This document shows, one piece after another, positions 44,740-54,201 of a stretch of DNA of 64,000 nt (the stretch's first letter is position 1; each line of letters begins with the position of its first letter). The notes below the pieces were generated by a model, which made no database searches, had not been told where the DNA came from, and saw only the letters and a list, made by a program, of their open reading frames with translations. This DNA comes from Halomonas jincaotanensis (GTDB lineage: Bacteria; Pseudomonadota; Gammaproteobacteria; Pseudomonadales; Halomonadaceae): positions 342,435 to 406,434 of the forward strand of contig NZ_JAHCLU010000003.1 in the NCBI RefSeq assembly GCF_018448785.1, in the 5' to 3' direction. A program made the position numbers and the translations under genes.

Positions 44740-45105
44740 GGGGTAATGGCCAGTGACTGATGAAAGAAAACTAAGGGCACTAGAACCATAACCTATGACG
44801 TTCGGCATGCCTAGGCTGTACCGATGTACAGGGCAGCAGGAAGTCGTCACGCAACGCCAAGCTTGCGTGATGTTACTTGTTGTATGAACAGTGTTTGTTA
44901 ACAACCGTAACCATGATAGTCCTAATAAAGGGGAGGTTGCAAGGCTCCCTTCGGCTACTTTTCCCCCTTCAGCTTGGAACAGGGCCTTCAGATCACTCGC
45001 TCCAGACAGACGATAGGGGGCAAATGGTCGAGATGGCTGGCATCTGACGTCTGATTTCTCGAAGATTAAGCCCATGCTTCGCTTTACTGATTCGAGGAAA
45101 TCGAA
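44740..45105. other. Divergent promoter region, M23 peptidase and LysR genes
   Basis: 366 bases without a gene I can support. A 10-bp palindrome TTGTTAACAA at 44895-44904 is the only clear dyad. The LysR start is preceded by GAGGAA. Confidence 0.4.
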
Positions 45106-46020
45106 ATGTCTCGTGTCACCCTGGCCCAATGGCAGATGCTTGCGGCGGTGATCGACCATGGTGGTTTTGCCAGGGCCGCCGAAGTGGTTCACAAGAGCCC
45201 TTCGACCCTCAACCATGCGGTCCATAAACTGGAAGAGCAGCTTGGTGTGGCAGTACTGGAGCCTGTGGGCCGCCAGGTGCGGTTGACCGAGGCGGGGGAG
45301 ATGTTGCTGCGCCGGGCGCGCCAGTTGATCGAGAGTGCCGCGTCACTGGAAGAGGTGGCGAATCGCTTGTCGGAGGGGCTGGAAGCCGAGATTGTGCTGG
45401 CCATCGATCAAATATTTCCTCCCGATGCTCTGGCCCAGGCCCTGGCGACCTTCTCGGAGGCTTTTCCCTACGTGCGGGTACAGCTTCACGAGACGGTGCT
45501 CAACGGGGGGATCGAGATGCTCCACGACGCCAGCGCCGACCTGGTGGTGTCGGCACTCTCCGCCCAAGGCTTTTTGGGCGAGCCATTGGTCACCATCAAT
45601 TTCATTGCCGTGGCGCACCCCGATCACCCCTTGCATCGTTTGGCGCGCAAGCTCGACCTGCGCGACCTGGAACAGCATCGGCAGCTGGTGGTGCGGGACT
45701 CAGCGCTGCGCCAGTCGATGGATGCCGGCTGGCTCAAGGCGGAGCAGCGCTGGACGTTGAGCCATCTCGAGTCCTCCATTGATATGCTCGAGCGTGGGTT
45801 GGGCTTCGCCTGGATTCCCGAAACCCGCATCAGCGAGGCCCTCGAAAAGGGCCATCTAGTGGCGCTGCCGCTTATCGCCGGGGGTATCCGCGAGGCGCCG
45901 ATCCAGCTGATCTTTCGTGATCGCGACAGGGCCGGGCCGGCCACCCATGCCATGGCCTCGGCGTTGAAGGACGCGGTGAAGCAGTGCCACGTCGACAGCT
46001 CGTTCGATAAGGTCGAATGA
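45106..46020 (+). CDS. LysR family transcription regulator
   Basis: A 304-residue regulator with an N-terminal winged HTH (ARAAEVVHKSPSTLNHAVHKLEEQLGVAVLE) and a C-terminal effector domain (IVLAIDQIFPPDALAQAL onward). The family is usually autoregulated and controls a neighbouring gene; candidates are the downstream yqjG, 81 bases away on the same strand. The effector is not predictable. Confidence 0.9.
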   Translation: MSRVTLAQWQMLAAVIDHGGFARAAEVVHKSPSTLNHAVHKLEEQLGVAVLEPVGRQVRLTEAGEMLLRRARQLIESAASLEEVANRLSEGLEAEIVLAIDQIFPPDALAQALATFSEAFPYVRVQLHETVLNGGIEMLHDASADLVVSALSAQGFLGEPLVTINFIAVAHPDHPLHRLARKLDLRDLEQHRQLVVRDSALRQSMDAGWLKAEQRWTLSHLESSIDMLERGLGFAWIPETRISEALEKGHLVALPLIAGGIREAPIQLIFRDRDRAGPATHAMASALKDAVKQCHVDSSFDKVE

Positions 46021-46101
46021 GTGCGCGCAAAACATGCGCTTGAGCCATGAGGAATTCGGCTTACCCTGAGCGACATTATTCTTATCCAGAGGAGTCGACT
46101 C

Positions 46102-47115
46102 ATGGGTTTGTTGATCGAAGGCGTCTGGCACGACCAGTGGTACGACACTGCCAAGCACGGCGGTGAGTTTGTGCGTGAATCTTCCAAGCTTCGCGACTGG
46201 ATCACCGCGGATGGGCGCGCCGCCCCCGGCGGTCAATCGGGCTTGCCGGCCCAGGGCGGGCGCTACCATCTCTACGTCTCGCTGGCCTGCCCCTGGGCGC
46301 ATCGCGTGCTGATCATGCGCAAGCTCAAGGGGCTCGAAGACGTGATCGGGGTCTCCCACGTCAGCCCCCTGATGCTCGACAAGGGCTGGACCTATAACGT
46401 CGAGGAGGGATCGAGCGGCGACCCGATCAACGGCGTGGACTATCACCACCAGCTCTACACCCTGACGGACCCGCACTATACCGGTCGCGTCACGGTGCCG
46501 GCCCTGTGGGACAAAGAGCAGCAACGCATAGTCAACAACGAGTCTGCCGAACTGTTGCGGATGCTGAACGGCGCCTTTGATGAGCTCACCGGCAACCACC
46601 TCGATTTCTATCCCGAGGCGCTGCGCGAGACCATCGACGCGGTGAATGCGGATGTCTACGACCATATCAATAATGGCGTCTACAAGTCGGGGTTTGCGAC
46701 CGAGCAGGCGGTCTACGAAAAGCACGTGGTGGCGCTTTTCGAATCACTCGACCGCATGGAAGCGCGGCTTGCCGAGAATCGTTACCTGGCCGGGGAATGG
46801 CTTACCGAGGCCGACATCCGCTTGTTCACGACACTGGTCCGCTTCGACGCTGTCTATTACGGCCACTTCAAATGCAATCTGCGGCGGATCGAGGATTATC
46901 CCAACCTCTCGAACTACCTGCGCGAGCTCTATCAATGGCCGGGAGTGGCCGAGACTGTTTCGCTGGACCATATCAAGCGCCACTACTATGTCAGCCATGA
47001 CACCATCAACCCGACGCGAATCGTCCCCAAGGGACCGGTGTTGGATCTAGACCGCCCCCACGACCGAGAGCGTTTGACGGGTCGAGGCATTCGTGGCGGG
47101 ACGCTTTCAGATTAA
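46102..47115 (+). CDS. yqjG: Glutathionyl-hydroquinone reductase (YqjG, GST-like)
   Basis: A 337-residue Xi-class glutathione transferase. The catalytic cysteine is in ACPWAHRVLIMR, and the family segments (GVDYHHQLYTLTDPHYTGRVTVPALWD; IVNNESAELLRML) are clear. It reduces glutathionyl-hydroquinones formed from quinones. The start follows GAGGAG. Probably an independent or LysR-controlled gene. Confidence 0.92.
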   Translation: MGLLIEGVWHDQWYDTAKHGGEFVRESSKLRDWITADGRAAPGGQSGLPAQGGRYHLYVSLACPWAHRVLIMRKLKGLEDVIGVSHVSPLMLDKGWTYNVEEGSSGDPINGVDYHHQLYTLTDPHYTGRVTVPALWDKEQQRIVNNESAELLRMLNGAFDELTGNHLDFYPEALRETIDAVNADVYDHINNGVYKSGFATEQAVYEKHVVALFESLDRMEARLAENRYLAGEWLTEADIRLFTTLVRFDAVYYGHFKCNLRRIEDYPNLSNYLRELYQWPGVAETVSLDHIKRHYYVSHDTINPTRIVPKGPVLDLDRPHDRERLTGRGIRGGTLSD

Positions 47116-47540
47116 AGGGCAGGTTGGGACTGAGAGGCACGTTCAGATAAGGCTGGCCAGTAACATTCGCCGATGGTAGTATACGCCCTCCTCGCATGTG
47201 TTGACCCCGCCATCATGACGACGCGGCCTCTTCTCCTGCTGATACAGCGCCGAGAAAGAGGCGATCGCGGCAACGCCGAGCTAATCGCTTCGCGCGTTCG
47301 AAATTGTGTAGATGGAGCGCCTTTAGATGTCTTGCGATTCTCGCAGGACCGGCGCAGACGGTCGCCACAGCGGTATCGGGCCATCAGCGTTGATGGCGTG
47401 TGCCGTATGCCAGGTGCGACCGGCGTCCCCGACTCCGATGTTCTGCTCTGCCTCTGGCAGGGCAACTGACCGTATTGACCGCGTCAGGGGATGCCATTGA
47501 TGTTTTATGCCGGATAGACCGGCTTACCAAGGTGTGATTC
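47116..47540 (+). other. Long leader region of the DEAD-box helicase gene
   Basis: 425 bases without a convincing gene. A -10-like TAGTAT lies at about 47177, which would give a leader of about 350 bases, in line with cold-shock helicase mRNAs. A small hairpin GCCGG-ATAGA-CCGGC (47509-47523) lies just before the ribosome site. A 98-codon open frame (47173-47469) is judged accidental. Confidence 0.45.
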
Positions 47541-49247
47541 ATGACCTCGACTTCCGTCGCTTCGCCGACTTTCAGCGATCTTGCCCTGCTGCCTGATGTT
47601 CTTTCCGCCGTCGTGGCGCAAGGCTATGAAGTGCCTTCGCCCATCCAGGCGCAGACCATTCCGGCACTGCTGGAAGGACGCGACATGCTGGGCCAGGCCC
47701 AGACCGGTACCGGCAAGACCGCTGCCTTCGCCCTGCCATTACTGTCGCGTCTGGATCTGACGCGTCGTCAGCCACAGGTGTTGGTGCTGGCGCCGACCCG
47801 TGAGCTGGCCCAGCAGGTGGCGGTTTCCTTCAGCAAGTACGGCCAGAACCTCAAGGGTCTGGAAGTGGCGACGCTGTGTGGTGGCCAGGAATACCGCGAG
47901 CAACTCGGCGCACTGAAGCGTGGCGCACAGGTCGTGGTCGGCACCCCGGGCCGGGTGATCGATCACCTCGACCGCGGCAGCCTGAAGCTTGACGGCCTCT
48001 CCGCCCTGGTGCTGGACGAAGCCGACGAAATGCTGCGCATGGGCTTCATCGACGACGTCAAGCGCGTGGTCGCCGACACCCCCAAGGAGGCGCAGCGCGT
48101 CTTCTTCTCCGCGACCCTCCCGGCGGAAATCGAGCGTATCGTCAATCGCTACCTGGTCGACCCGGTCAAGGTCGCCATCGCCTCGGCGGTGGGGACGGCA
48201 GCGAGCATCGAGCAGCGCCTGGTCCGTGTAGACGGTGGTGCCAAGCTGGAAGCGCTGGCCCGTATCCTCGAGGTAGAGCCCGTCGACGGCGCCATCGTCT
48301 TCGTGCGGACCCGTGCCGCCTGCACCACGCTGATGGAGCAGCTGTCGGCTCGCGGCTTGAATGTGGCAAGCCTCTCGGGCGATCTGGACCAGAGCCTGCG
48401 CGAGCGCACCATCACGCGTCTCAAGCGCGGCAAGGTCGATATCCTGATCGCCACTGACGTGGCCGCCCGCGGGCTGGACGTGTCACGCCTGACGCATATC
48501 ATCAATTATGACCTTCCCCAGGACAGCGAGGCCTACACCCACCGCATCGGCCGCACCGGCCGTGCCGGCCGCACGGGCGTCGCCATCACTTTCGTTGGGT
48601 TCCGTGAAGGCCGCAAGGTCGGCTGGATCGAGCAGGCCACCGGCCAGAAGCTCAGCGAAATGGCCGTGCCGGATGAAGCCGCCATCCGCGCCCATCGCGA
48701 CGAGATCTTCCGTCTGAGCGTCACTGCCGCCTTGACAGCGGGCGCTGAGGAACAGCGTGCGCTGGTCGAGCGTCTGGTCGAGGAAGGACACGATCCCATC
48801 GAGCTGGCCTGCGCCTTTGCTCGTCTGGCGCGTGCCGACGAGGCGCCGATCGGTCGCCTGCAGGCACCGCGCAAGGAGCGTGCGCCTTCCGACCGTGATG
48901 GGGCCAAGCCGGCCCGCCGTGAACGCGGTAGCAGCGAGGGCATGACCCGCTATCGTGTCGCTGTCGGCCACAAGGACGGCGTCAAGCCGGGCCAACTGGT
49001 CGGGGCGCTGGCCAACGAAGGTGGCATCGAGGGCGCGCGTATCGGCCGTATCGATATTCGCAACGCCTTTTCGGTCGTCGAGCTGCCCAGCTCGTTGCCG
49101 GCCAGCATCCTGAGCAAGATGGGCCGCGCCCGGGTGGCCGGACGTCCCCTGGAGATCAGCGAGGATGGCGGTGCCTCCGCCGAGCGCGCGCCGCGTCGCC
49201 GCCGTGATGAGGGAGACGCGCCGATTCGTCGTCGCGAACTGGCCTGA
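47541..49247 (+). CDS. deaD: DEAD-box RNA helicase, DeaD/CsdA type
   Basis: A 568-residue ATP-dependent RNA helicase of ribosome assembly and cold adaptation. Motifs in order: Q motif, AQTGTGKT, PTRELA, GTPGR, DEAD, SAT, ARGLDV, HRIGRTGRAGR. The C terminus has a DbpA-type RNA-binding fold (YRVAVGHKDGVKPGQLVGAL...ARIGRIDI) and an Arg-rich tail. That tail favours the DeaD branch over RhlB/SrmB. Followed by a good terminator. Confidence 0.93.
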   Translation: MTSTSVASPTFSDLALLPDVLSAVVAQGYEVPSPIQAQTIPALLEGRDMLGQAQTGTGKTAAFALPLLSRLDLTRRQPQVLVLAPTRELAQQVAVSFSKYGQNLKGLEVATLCGGQEYREQLGALKRGAQVVVGTPGRVIDHLDRGSLKLDGLSALVLDEADEMLRMGFIDDVKRVVADTPKEAQRVFFSATLPAEIERIVNRYLVDPVKVAIASAVGTAASIEQRLVRVDGGAKLEALARILEVEPVDGAIVFVRTRAACTTLMEQLSARGLNVASLSGDLDQSLRERTITRLKRGKVDILIATDVAARGLDVSRLTHIINYDLPQDSEAYTHRIGRTGRAGRTGVAITFVGFREGRKVGWIEQATGQKLSEMAVPDEAAIRAHRDEIFRLSVTAALTAGAEEQRALVERLVEEGHDPIELACAFARLARADEAPIGRLQAPRKERAPSDRDGAKPARRERGSSEGMTRYRVAVGHKDGVKPGQLVGALANEGGIEGARIGRIDIRNAFSVVELPSSLPASILSKMGRARVAGRPLEISEDGGASAERAPRRRRDEGDAPIRRRELA

Positions 49248-49298
49248 TCGCGGCCGGGCCAGTCTGAGGCCCGGTATCGAGTGAGCGGAAAGTCAACC

Positions 49299-49333
49299 CC
49301 CCCGCCCCGAAGCAACACGGTGCGGGGGTTTTT
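49299..49333 (+). terminator. Rho-independent terminator of deaD
   Basis: Arms CCCCCGC and GCGGGGG with a 16-nt loop, then TTTTT. Confidence 0.85.
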
Positions 49334-49346
49334 GCGTGTGGGTGTT

Positions 49347-49411
49347 GTCCAGGGTTCAAGGCTGTCCAGGGTTCAAGACTGTTCAGGGTTCAAGAGTGTC
49401 CAGATTTCAGG
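49347..49411. repeat. 17-bp tandem repeat between deaD and argE
   Basis: Units of the form GTCCAGGGTTCAAG plus three bases start at 49347, 49364 and 49381, with a degenerate fourth at 49398 that overlaps the last codons of argE. The array lies behind the deaD terminator. Confidence 0.75.
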
Positions 49412-50564
49412 GCGTGCGCTGCAAGCGCTTGCTCAATGCCTGCATGAAGCGCACGCCTTCCTCGAGTTGGGCGATCTCGAGATACTCATCCGGCTGATGG
49501 GCCTGGGCGATACTGCCCGGACCGCAGATCAGCGTGGGCAATCCTTCACGCTGGAACTGTCCGGCCTCGGTGGCATAGGCCACGGCACCGGCGGGCCCTT
49601 GGCCGAGTAGCGCCTGGCACATCGCCAGTATCTCGGCGTTGTTGTCATCGGCCAGCGCCGGCACCGTGGTGTTGAGCGTCTCCGTCACGATGCCTGTCTC
49701 CGGCGCACGCTGGCGCATTTCGGCTTCCAGCTCCGCGGCGGTGTCGTTCACGCGGCCCAGCAGTTCCTCGAACCGGTCGCTGGGCAGATGTCGGATCTCC
49801 CAATCGAAGCTGCACTCCCGGGCCATGATGTTGATGGCCGTGCCGCCCTGGATCTTCCCTACGTGGAGGCTGGAATGGACCACATTGAAGGCCTCGTCCA
49901 CGCGCCCCTCGGCGCGTAGCTCGGTCATGACATCCTCGATTCGGGTCACCAGCCGCGCGGCGACATGAATCGCCGAGATGCCTTGGTTCACCTGGCTGGA
50001 GTGGGAGGCCCGACCGGTCACGGTCGTGCGCAGGTTGGTGGCACCCTTGTGGGCCACCACTGGTTGCATCAGCGTCGGTTCGCCGACGATCACCGCGGCA
50101 GGCCGCGGATGGTCGGCCAGTAGGCGCTCGATCATGCGCGGCGCCCCGATACAGCCAACTTCCTCGTCGTAGGAGAGCGCCAGCGTGATCGGCACCTTGA
50201 GATTCAACTTCACCCAGGACGGCACTTCGGACAGCGCACAGGCGATGAAGCCTTTCATGTCGCAGGTGCCGCGGCCGTAGAGTCGGCCTTCGCCCTTGTC
50301 GACCAAGGCGAAGGGGTCGCTCGTCCATGGCTGACCGTCCACCGGCACCACGTCGGTATGCCCGGAGAGCACCACGCCGCCCTCGACGGCAGGGCCGATG
50401 CGGGCCAGCAGATTGGCCTTGCTGCCATCGTCGTTCTCGATGCGCCAGTGTTCGACACCGTGGTCGTCGAGATAGGCCTCGACCCATTCGATCAAGGCAA
50501 GGTTGGAGTCACGCGAGACGGTGGGGAAACCCACCAGGCGTTCGAGCATTCGTGCAGCGGTCAT
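49407..50564 (-). CDS. argE: Acetylornithine deacetylase
   Basis: A 385-residue M20-family zinc amidohydrolase; ArgE releases acetate from N-acetylornithine in arginine synthesis. Metal and catalytic residues appear in LSGHTDVVPVDG, GRGTCDMKGF and YDEEVGCIGA. The start at 50564 is preceded by a fair purine tract; 66 upstream in-frame codons are non-family. Its last codons run into the 17-bp repeat array, so the C terminus (KRLQRTP) may have been altered by it. Other M20 deacetylases remain possible but the overall fit is to ArgE. Confidence 0.87.
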   Translation of the reverse strand: MTAARMLERLVGFPTVSRDSNLALIEWVEAYLDDHGVEHWRIENDDGSKANLLARIGPAVEGGVVLSGHTDVVPVDGQPWTSDPFALVDKGEGRLYGRGTCDMKGFIACALSEVPSWVKLNLKVPITLALSYDEEVGCIGAPRMIERLLADHPRPAAVIVGEPTLMQPVVAHKGATNLRTTVTGRASHSSQVNQGISAIHVAARLVTRIEDVMTELRAEGRVDEAFNVVHSSLHVGKIQGGTAINIMARECSFDWEIRHLPSDRFEELLGRVNDTAAELEAEMRQRAPETGIVTETLNTTVPALADDNNAEILAMCQALLGQGPAGAVAYATEAGQFQREGLPTLICGPGSIAQAHQPDEYLEIAQLEEGVRFMQALSKRLQRTP

Positions 50565-50700
50565 GGTTGGGCTCTCGATGGAAGTTCTGCTGAAAAGCCT
50601 ATCATGCCTGATGCCCCGGCAGACGTGCACAGGCCGAGCCGTTGATGGCGTATGCTGTCGATGGGTTGGTGCTGACGGAACATACACCATGGGGAGGCGC

Positions 50701-51438
50701 ATGCGTTCATCTATGGAGCAGGGCTTGCCGACGCAGACGTCTGGCGGAAGACCGGACGGCAAGGGACAAAAGCTAAGTGACCGGGTCTACGGCGATATCG
50801 TCGATCGGCTCATCCAGCGCGAATTCGACGAGGGTGAGCGCCTGCCCTCCGAGGAGCAACTGGCCACCCACTACGGCGTATCTCGACCGATCGTACGCGA
50901 GGCGTTGGCCAGGCTGCGCGATGACGCGCTGGTTCGCTCGCATCGCGGCGCGGGCAGCTTCGTGCAACGCCGGCCCGATCGGGCCATGCTCGAGTTCGCG
51001 CCGCTGGAAAGCCTGGCGGATATCCAGCGCTGCTTCGAGTTTCGCATCGCCGTGGAGACCGAGGCGGCGCGACTCGCGGCAGCCAAGGCGACGGAAGAGG
51101 ATCGGGCGACATTGACGCGAGCGCTGGCCCTGCTCGAGCAGCGCATTCGCGACAATGCGCTGGGGGTAGACGCCGATTTCAGTTTTCATCTGTGTATCGC
51201 CCATGCCACGCATAACCGGTTCTTTTCCGACACCCTGCTGTCGCTGCAGACGGCCATCAACTATGGCCAGAATCTGGCGCGCGGACTCGGCTTGCGCCGC
51301 CCCGAGCACCACGTGCCGGAGGTGCAGGTCGAGCACCGCGACATCCATGATGCCATCCTCGCCGGAGACGCCGAGCGTGCCGCGCTCTGCATGCAGCGTC
51401 ACTTGAGCAATTCGCGACGCCGCGTCTTCGAGGGATAA
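50701..51438 (+). CDS. GntR/FadR-type (FCD) transcription regulator
   Basis: A protein of about 245 residues: N-terminal winged HTH (GERLPSEEQLATHYGVSRPIVREALARL) and C-terminal FCD effector domain (ADFSFHLCIAHATHNRFF; EVQVEHRDIHDAIL with metal-binding histidines). Members control uptake and use of organic acids, which fits the TTT/dehydratase operon that follows. Starts at 50689, 50701 and 50713 are all in frame; 50701 has GGGGAGG close upstream. Confidence 0.9.
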   Translation: MRSSMEQGLPTQTSGGRPDGKGQKLSDRVYGDIVDRLIQREFDEGERLPSEEQLATHYGVSRPIVREALARLRDDALVRSHRGAGSFVQRRPDRAMLEFAPLESLADIQRCFEFRIAVETEAARLAAAKATEEDRATLTRALALLEQRIRDNALGVDADFSFHLCIAHATHNRFFSDTLLSLQTAINYGQNLARGLGLRRPEHHVPEVQVEHRDIHDAILAGDAERAALCMQRHLSNSRRRVFEG

Positions 51439-51443
51439 ACCGT

Positions 51444-51471
51444 TTGACAACTTTTACAACTTGGCTAGCTT
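51444..51471 (+). promoter_or_regulatory. Promoter of the TTT operon
   Basis: TTGACA (51444-51449) and TAGCTT (51466-51471) are 16 bases apart. The spacer region contains repeated TTGT/ACAA elements (TTGACAACTTTTACAAC) where a GntR-type repressor could bind. Confidence 0.5.
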
Positions 51472-51602
51472 GAAGGGTGAGGCTACCCACGCTGGTCGAA
51501 GGTGGTGCGACTCGGTAGACCCACGCCAGAGACAACAAGCTGGCACGGCTACCCTCAACGACGAAGACAACGCGACACACTACAAACAAGTCGGAGCATG
51601 CC

Positions 51603-52553
51603 ATGACGTTCACCTACAAGACGCTGGCGATGTCCGTGACGGCCGTCGCCGCCATGGGCCTTGCCGGTCTGGCCCAGGCCGAGTACCCCGAAGAAGACAT
51701 CACCTACATCATTCCCTTCGATCCAGGCGGCGAGTCCGATGTGACGGCGCGTTTCCAGGAGCCGATCCTGGAAGAGGAGCTTGGCGTGTCGGTCAATGTG
51801 ACGCACCGGCCGGGTGGCGGGGGCGCCGTGGCCTGGAGCGAGTTCCAGAACAGCGCCGAGCCCGACGGCTACGAGATCATCGGGGTCAATATTCCGCATA
51901 TCATCGGCCAGCCGATCCAGCGTAACGATGCCGGCTACGAGACCGACAACTGGCGGATCGTGACCTTCTTCCACTCCACGCCCAACGCCTTGATTGTCTC
52001 CGACGACAGCCCCTACGACACCCTGGAAGACCTCGTCGAGGACGCCAAGGAGAATCCCGAAGCCATCACCCTGGGCGGCAGCGGCACCTACAGCGCCAAC
52101 CATCTGGACATGCTGCGCTTCGAGAAGGAAGCCGGTATCGATCTGACCTACATTCCTTTCTCCGGCACCGGGCCATTGAAGGGCGCGCTGGAAGGCGGCC
52201 ATGTCGCCGGCATCTTCAATTACACCATGCTCGGCACCGAGATGGCCGATAGCGTCAAGGTACTGGCCGTGGCCGCCGAGGAGCGCGTCAAGGCGCTCCC
52301 CGACGCACCCACCTTCAAGGAGCAGGGCTACGACATCGTGGGCGGTGCCTACCGCGGTGTCGCGGTGCCCAAGGACACCCCCGACGAGGTGGTGGAAACC
52401 CTTGAGGAAGCCTTCGCCGAGGCCAATCGCCAGATCACCGAGAAGCAGGAGCCGCTGGGCTTCGTGATGGAATACATCACCGGTGATGAAGTCGACGAGG
52501 TGATGGCCATGCTACGTGAGGCCTACGGCCCGATCCTCGAAGACGCCGAGTAA
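51603..52553 (+). CDS. tctC: Tripartite tricarboxylate transporter substrate-binding protein
   Basis: A 316-residue periplasmic binding protein of the TctC/Bug family with a signal peptide ending GLAQA. The ligand-holding segments are YIIPFDPGGESDVTARF and GGSGTYSANHLDML. It delivers an organic acid to TctAB. The first and probably most abundant product of the operon, as a hairpin follows it. Tartrate or a similar hydroxy acid is inferred from the dehydratase gene downstream. Confidence 0.92.
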   Translation: MTFTYKTLAMSVTAVAAMGLAGLAQAEYPEEDITYIIPFDPGGESDVTARFQEPILEEELGVSVNVTHRPGGGGAVAWSEFQNSAEPDGYEIIGVNIPHIIGQPIQRNDAGYETDNWRIVTFFHSTPNALIVSDDSPYDTLEDLVEDAKENPEAITLGGSGTYSANHLDMLRFEKEAGIDLTYIPFSGTGPLKGALEGGHVAGIFNYTMLGTEMADSVKVLAVAAEERVKALPDAPTFKEQGYDIVGGAYRGVAVPKDTPDEVVETLEEAFAEANRQITEKQEPLGFVMEYITGDEVDEVMAMLREAYGPILEDAE

Positions 52554-52568
52554 CACCTCTCCCTCCAC

Positions 52569-52596
52569 GGGGCTCCTGGGCGGGGCCCCTTTTCTT
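52569..52596 (+). terminator. Attenuating hairpin between tctC and tctA
   Basis: GGGGC and GCCCC arms with an 11-nt loop followed by TTTTCTT. Partial termination here would raise the binding protein above the membrane subunits. Confidence 0.5.
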
Positions 52597-52653
52597 GGCA
52601 CCATGTCTTGACACCATGATGGCCACGCGCATGGCCACAAGGGAGGGTGATCC

Positions 52654-54201
52654 ATGGAGATGTTACTGGAGGCGTTGACCTCCCTTCTGACCTTCGAAAG
52701 CATTCTCACAGTGTTGGTAGGGGTATCGGCGGGACTTTTCATCGGCGCCATGCCGGGGCTCACGGCCACGATGGCGCTTGCCATGCTGCTGCCTTTCACC
52801 TTCTCGATGGAGGCCCTGCAGGGGTTGATCGCGCTGGGCGCGGTCTACATGGGCTCCATCTATGGCGGGGCGTTTACCGCCATTCTGATCAACACGCCGG
52901 GGACCCCCTCGTCCATTGCCACCACCTTCGACGGCTACCCCATGGCACGCCAGGGCCGAGCCTATGAGGCGTTGGCCGCGGCGACCATCGCCTCGGTGGT
53001 GGGCGGCATCGTCGGGGTCATTTTCCTGTTGATCCTCGCCCCACCCTTGGCACGGTTGGCAGTCGCCTTCGGGCCGTCCGAGATGTTCTGGGTGGCGATG
53101 CTGGGGCTGACCCTGGTCGCCAGCCTTTCAAGCGACTCACTGCTCAAGGGCCTGCTGGGCGGCTGTATCGGCATCCTGCTAAGTACGATCGGCGTGTCGC
53201 CGGTCGGTGGCGAGAGTCGCTTCACTTTTGGATATCCACCCTTGCAAGGCGGCATCGAGCTGATCGTGGCGCTGATCGGGCTGTTCGTGATTCCCGAGTT
53301 GCTGACCATGGCGGCGGAAGGGCGCGGGGCCTTGCCCGGCGGTGGCGAGCTGCGCAAGAAAGAGGTCTCCATCGCCAAGATCGCGAAGCATATCTTCAGC
53401 AAACCCGCCAATCTGATCCGCTCGTGTTTGATCGGCCAGGTCATTGCAATCATCCCCGGCGCCGGGGGCAATGTCACCAGCCTGGTGGCCTACAACGAGG
53501 CGCGGCGTTTCTCCAAGGACCCCAAGAGCTTCGGCAAGGGCAACATCGACGGCGTGGTGGCCTCGGAGTCGAGCAACAACGTGATGGTTGCGGGCAGCAT
53601 GGTGCCACTGTTGACGCTCGGCATTCCCGGCGCGCCCCCCGATGCCATCATCCTCGGGGTGTTGCTGATGCACGGTCTGCGACCCGGACTCGATCTCTTC
53701 ACCCAGTCGGGGTTGCTGACCAACGGCTTCATTCTTTCCATGGGATTGGCGGCGCTGCTGCTGTTGCCCGTCGGGCTTCTGGGTGGCCGTGTGATTCATC
53801 GCGTGGTGATTCGCACGCCCTATTATTTCCTGGTGCCGAGCATCGCCATGGTGACCATCCTCGGCACCTTTGCGCTGCGCAACAGCATGCTGGACGTCGG
53901 GATCATGCTGATCCTGGGCACAGCAGGCTATTTTCTGCGGCTGATCGGCATCCAGGCCGCGCCCATCGTGCTTGGGCTGATTCTCGGGGGAATTGCCGAG
54001 GAAGGGTATGTGCAGACGCTGATGGCGGCGGTCGTCGACCCGATTCCCTGGCTGCGGCTGGTGAGCAATCCGCTTTCCATGGTGCTCGCTGGAATGGTGC
54101 TGCTGGGCGCAGCTACCGCGCTGGTGCCCATGTGGCTGGCACGCAAGGGGTTGCTGGACAAGGTCGAAGAAGAGGACAGCGACAGCGGAGGCTCGTCATG
54201 A
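52654..54201 (+). CDS. tctA: Tripartite tricarboxylate transporter large membrane subunit
   Basis: A 515-residue TctA protein with about 12 hydrophobic segments. The family repeats GAMPGLTATMALAMLLPFTF (first half) and IIPGAGGNVTSLVAYNEARR (second half) and the IPGAPPDAIILGVLLMHG segment are intact. It forms the sodium- or proton-coupled channel. The start follows GGGAGGG. Confidence 0.94.
   Translation: MEMLLEALTSLLTFESILTVLVGVSAGLFIGAMPGLTATMALAMLLPFTFSMEALQGLIALGAVYMGSIYGGAFTAILINTPGTPSSIATTFDGYPMARQGRAYEALAAATIASVVGGIVGVIFLLILAPPLARLAVAFGPSEMFWVAMLGLTLVASLSSDSLLKGLLGGCIGILLSTIGVSPVGGESRFTFGYPPLQGGIELIVALIGLFVIPELLTMAAEGRGALPGGGELRKKEVSIAKIAKHIFSKPANLIRSCLIGQVIAIIPGAGGNVTSLVAYNEARRFSKDPKSFGKGNIDGVVASESSNNVMVAGSMVPLLTLGIPGAPPDAIILGVLLMHGLRPGLDLFTQSGLLTNGFILSMGLAALLLLPVGLLGGRVIHRVVIRTPYYFLVPSIAMVTILGTFALRNSMLDVGIMLILGTAGYFLRLIGIQAAPIVLGLILGGIAEEGYVQTLMAAVVDPIPWLRLVSNPLSMVLAGMVLLGAATALVPMWLARKGLLDKVEEEDSDSGGSS

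Noticed and set aside
47173..47469. 98-codon frame upstream of deaD
   Set aside because: No ribosome site, no recognisable domain, composition like a leader.
49347..49411. CRISPR-like array
   Set aside because: Units are directly adjacent with only three variable bases and no spacers; no cas genes.
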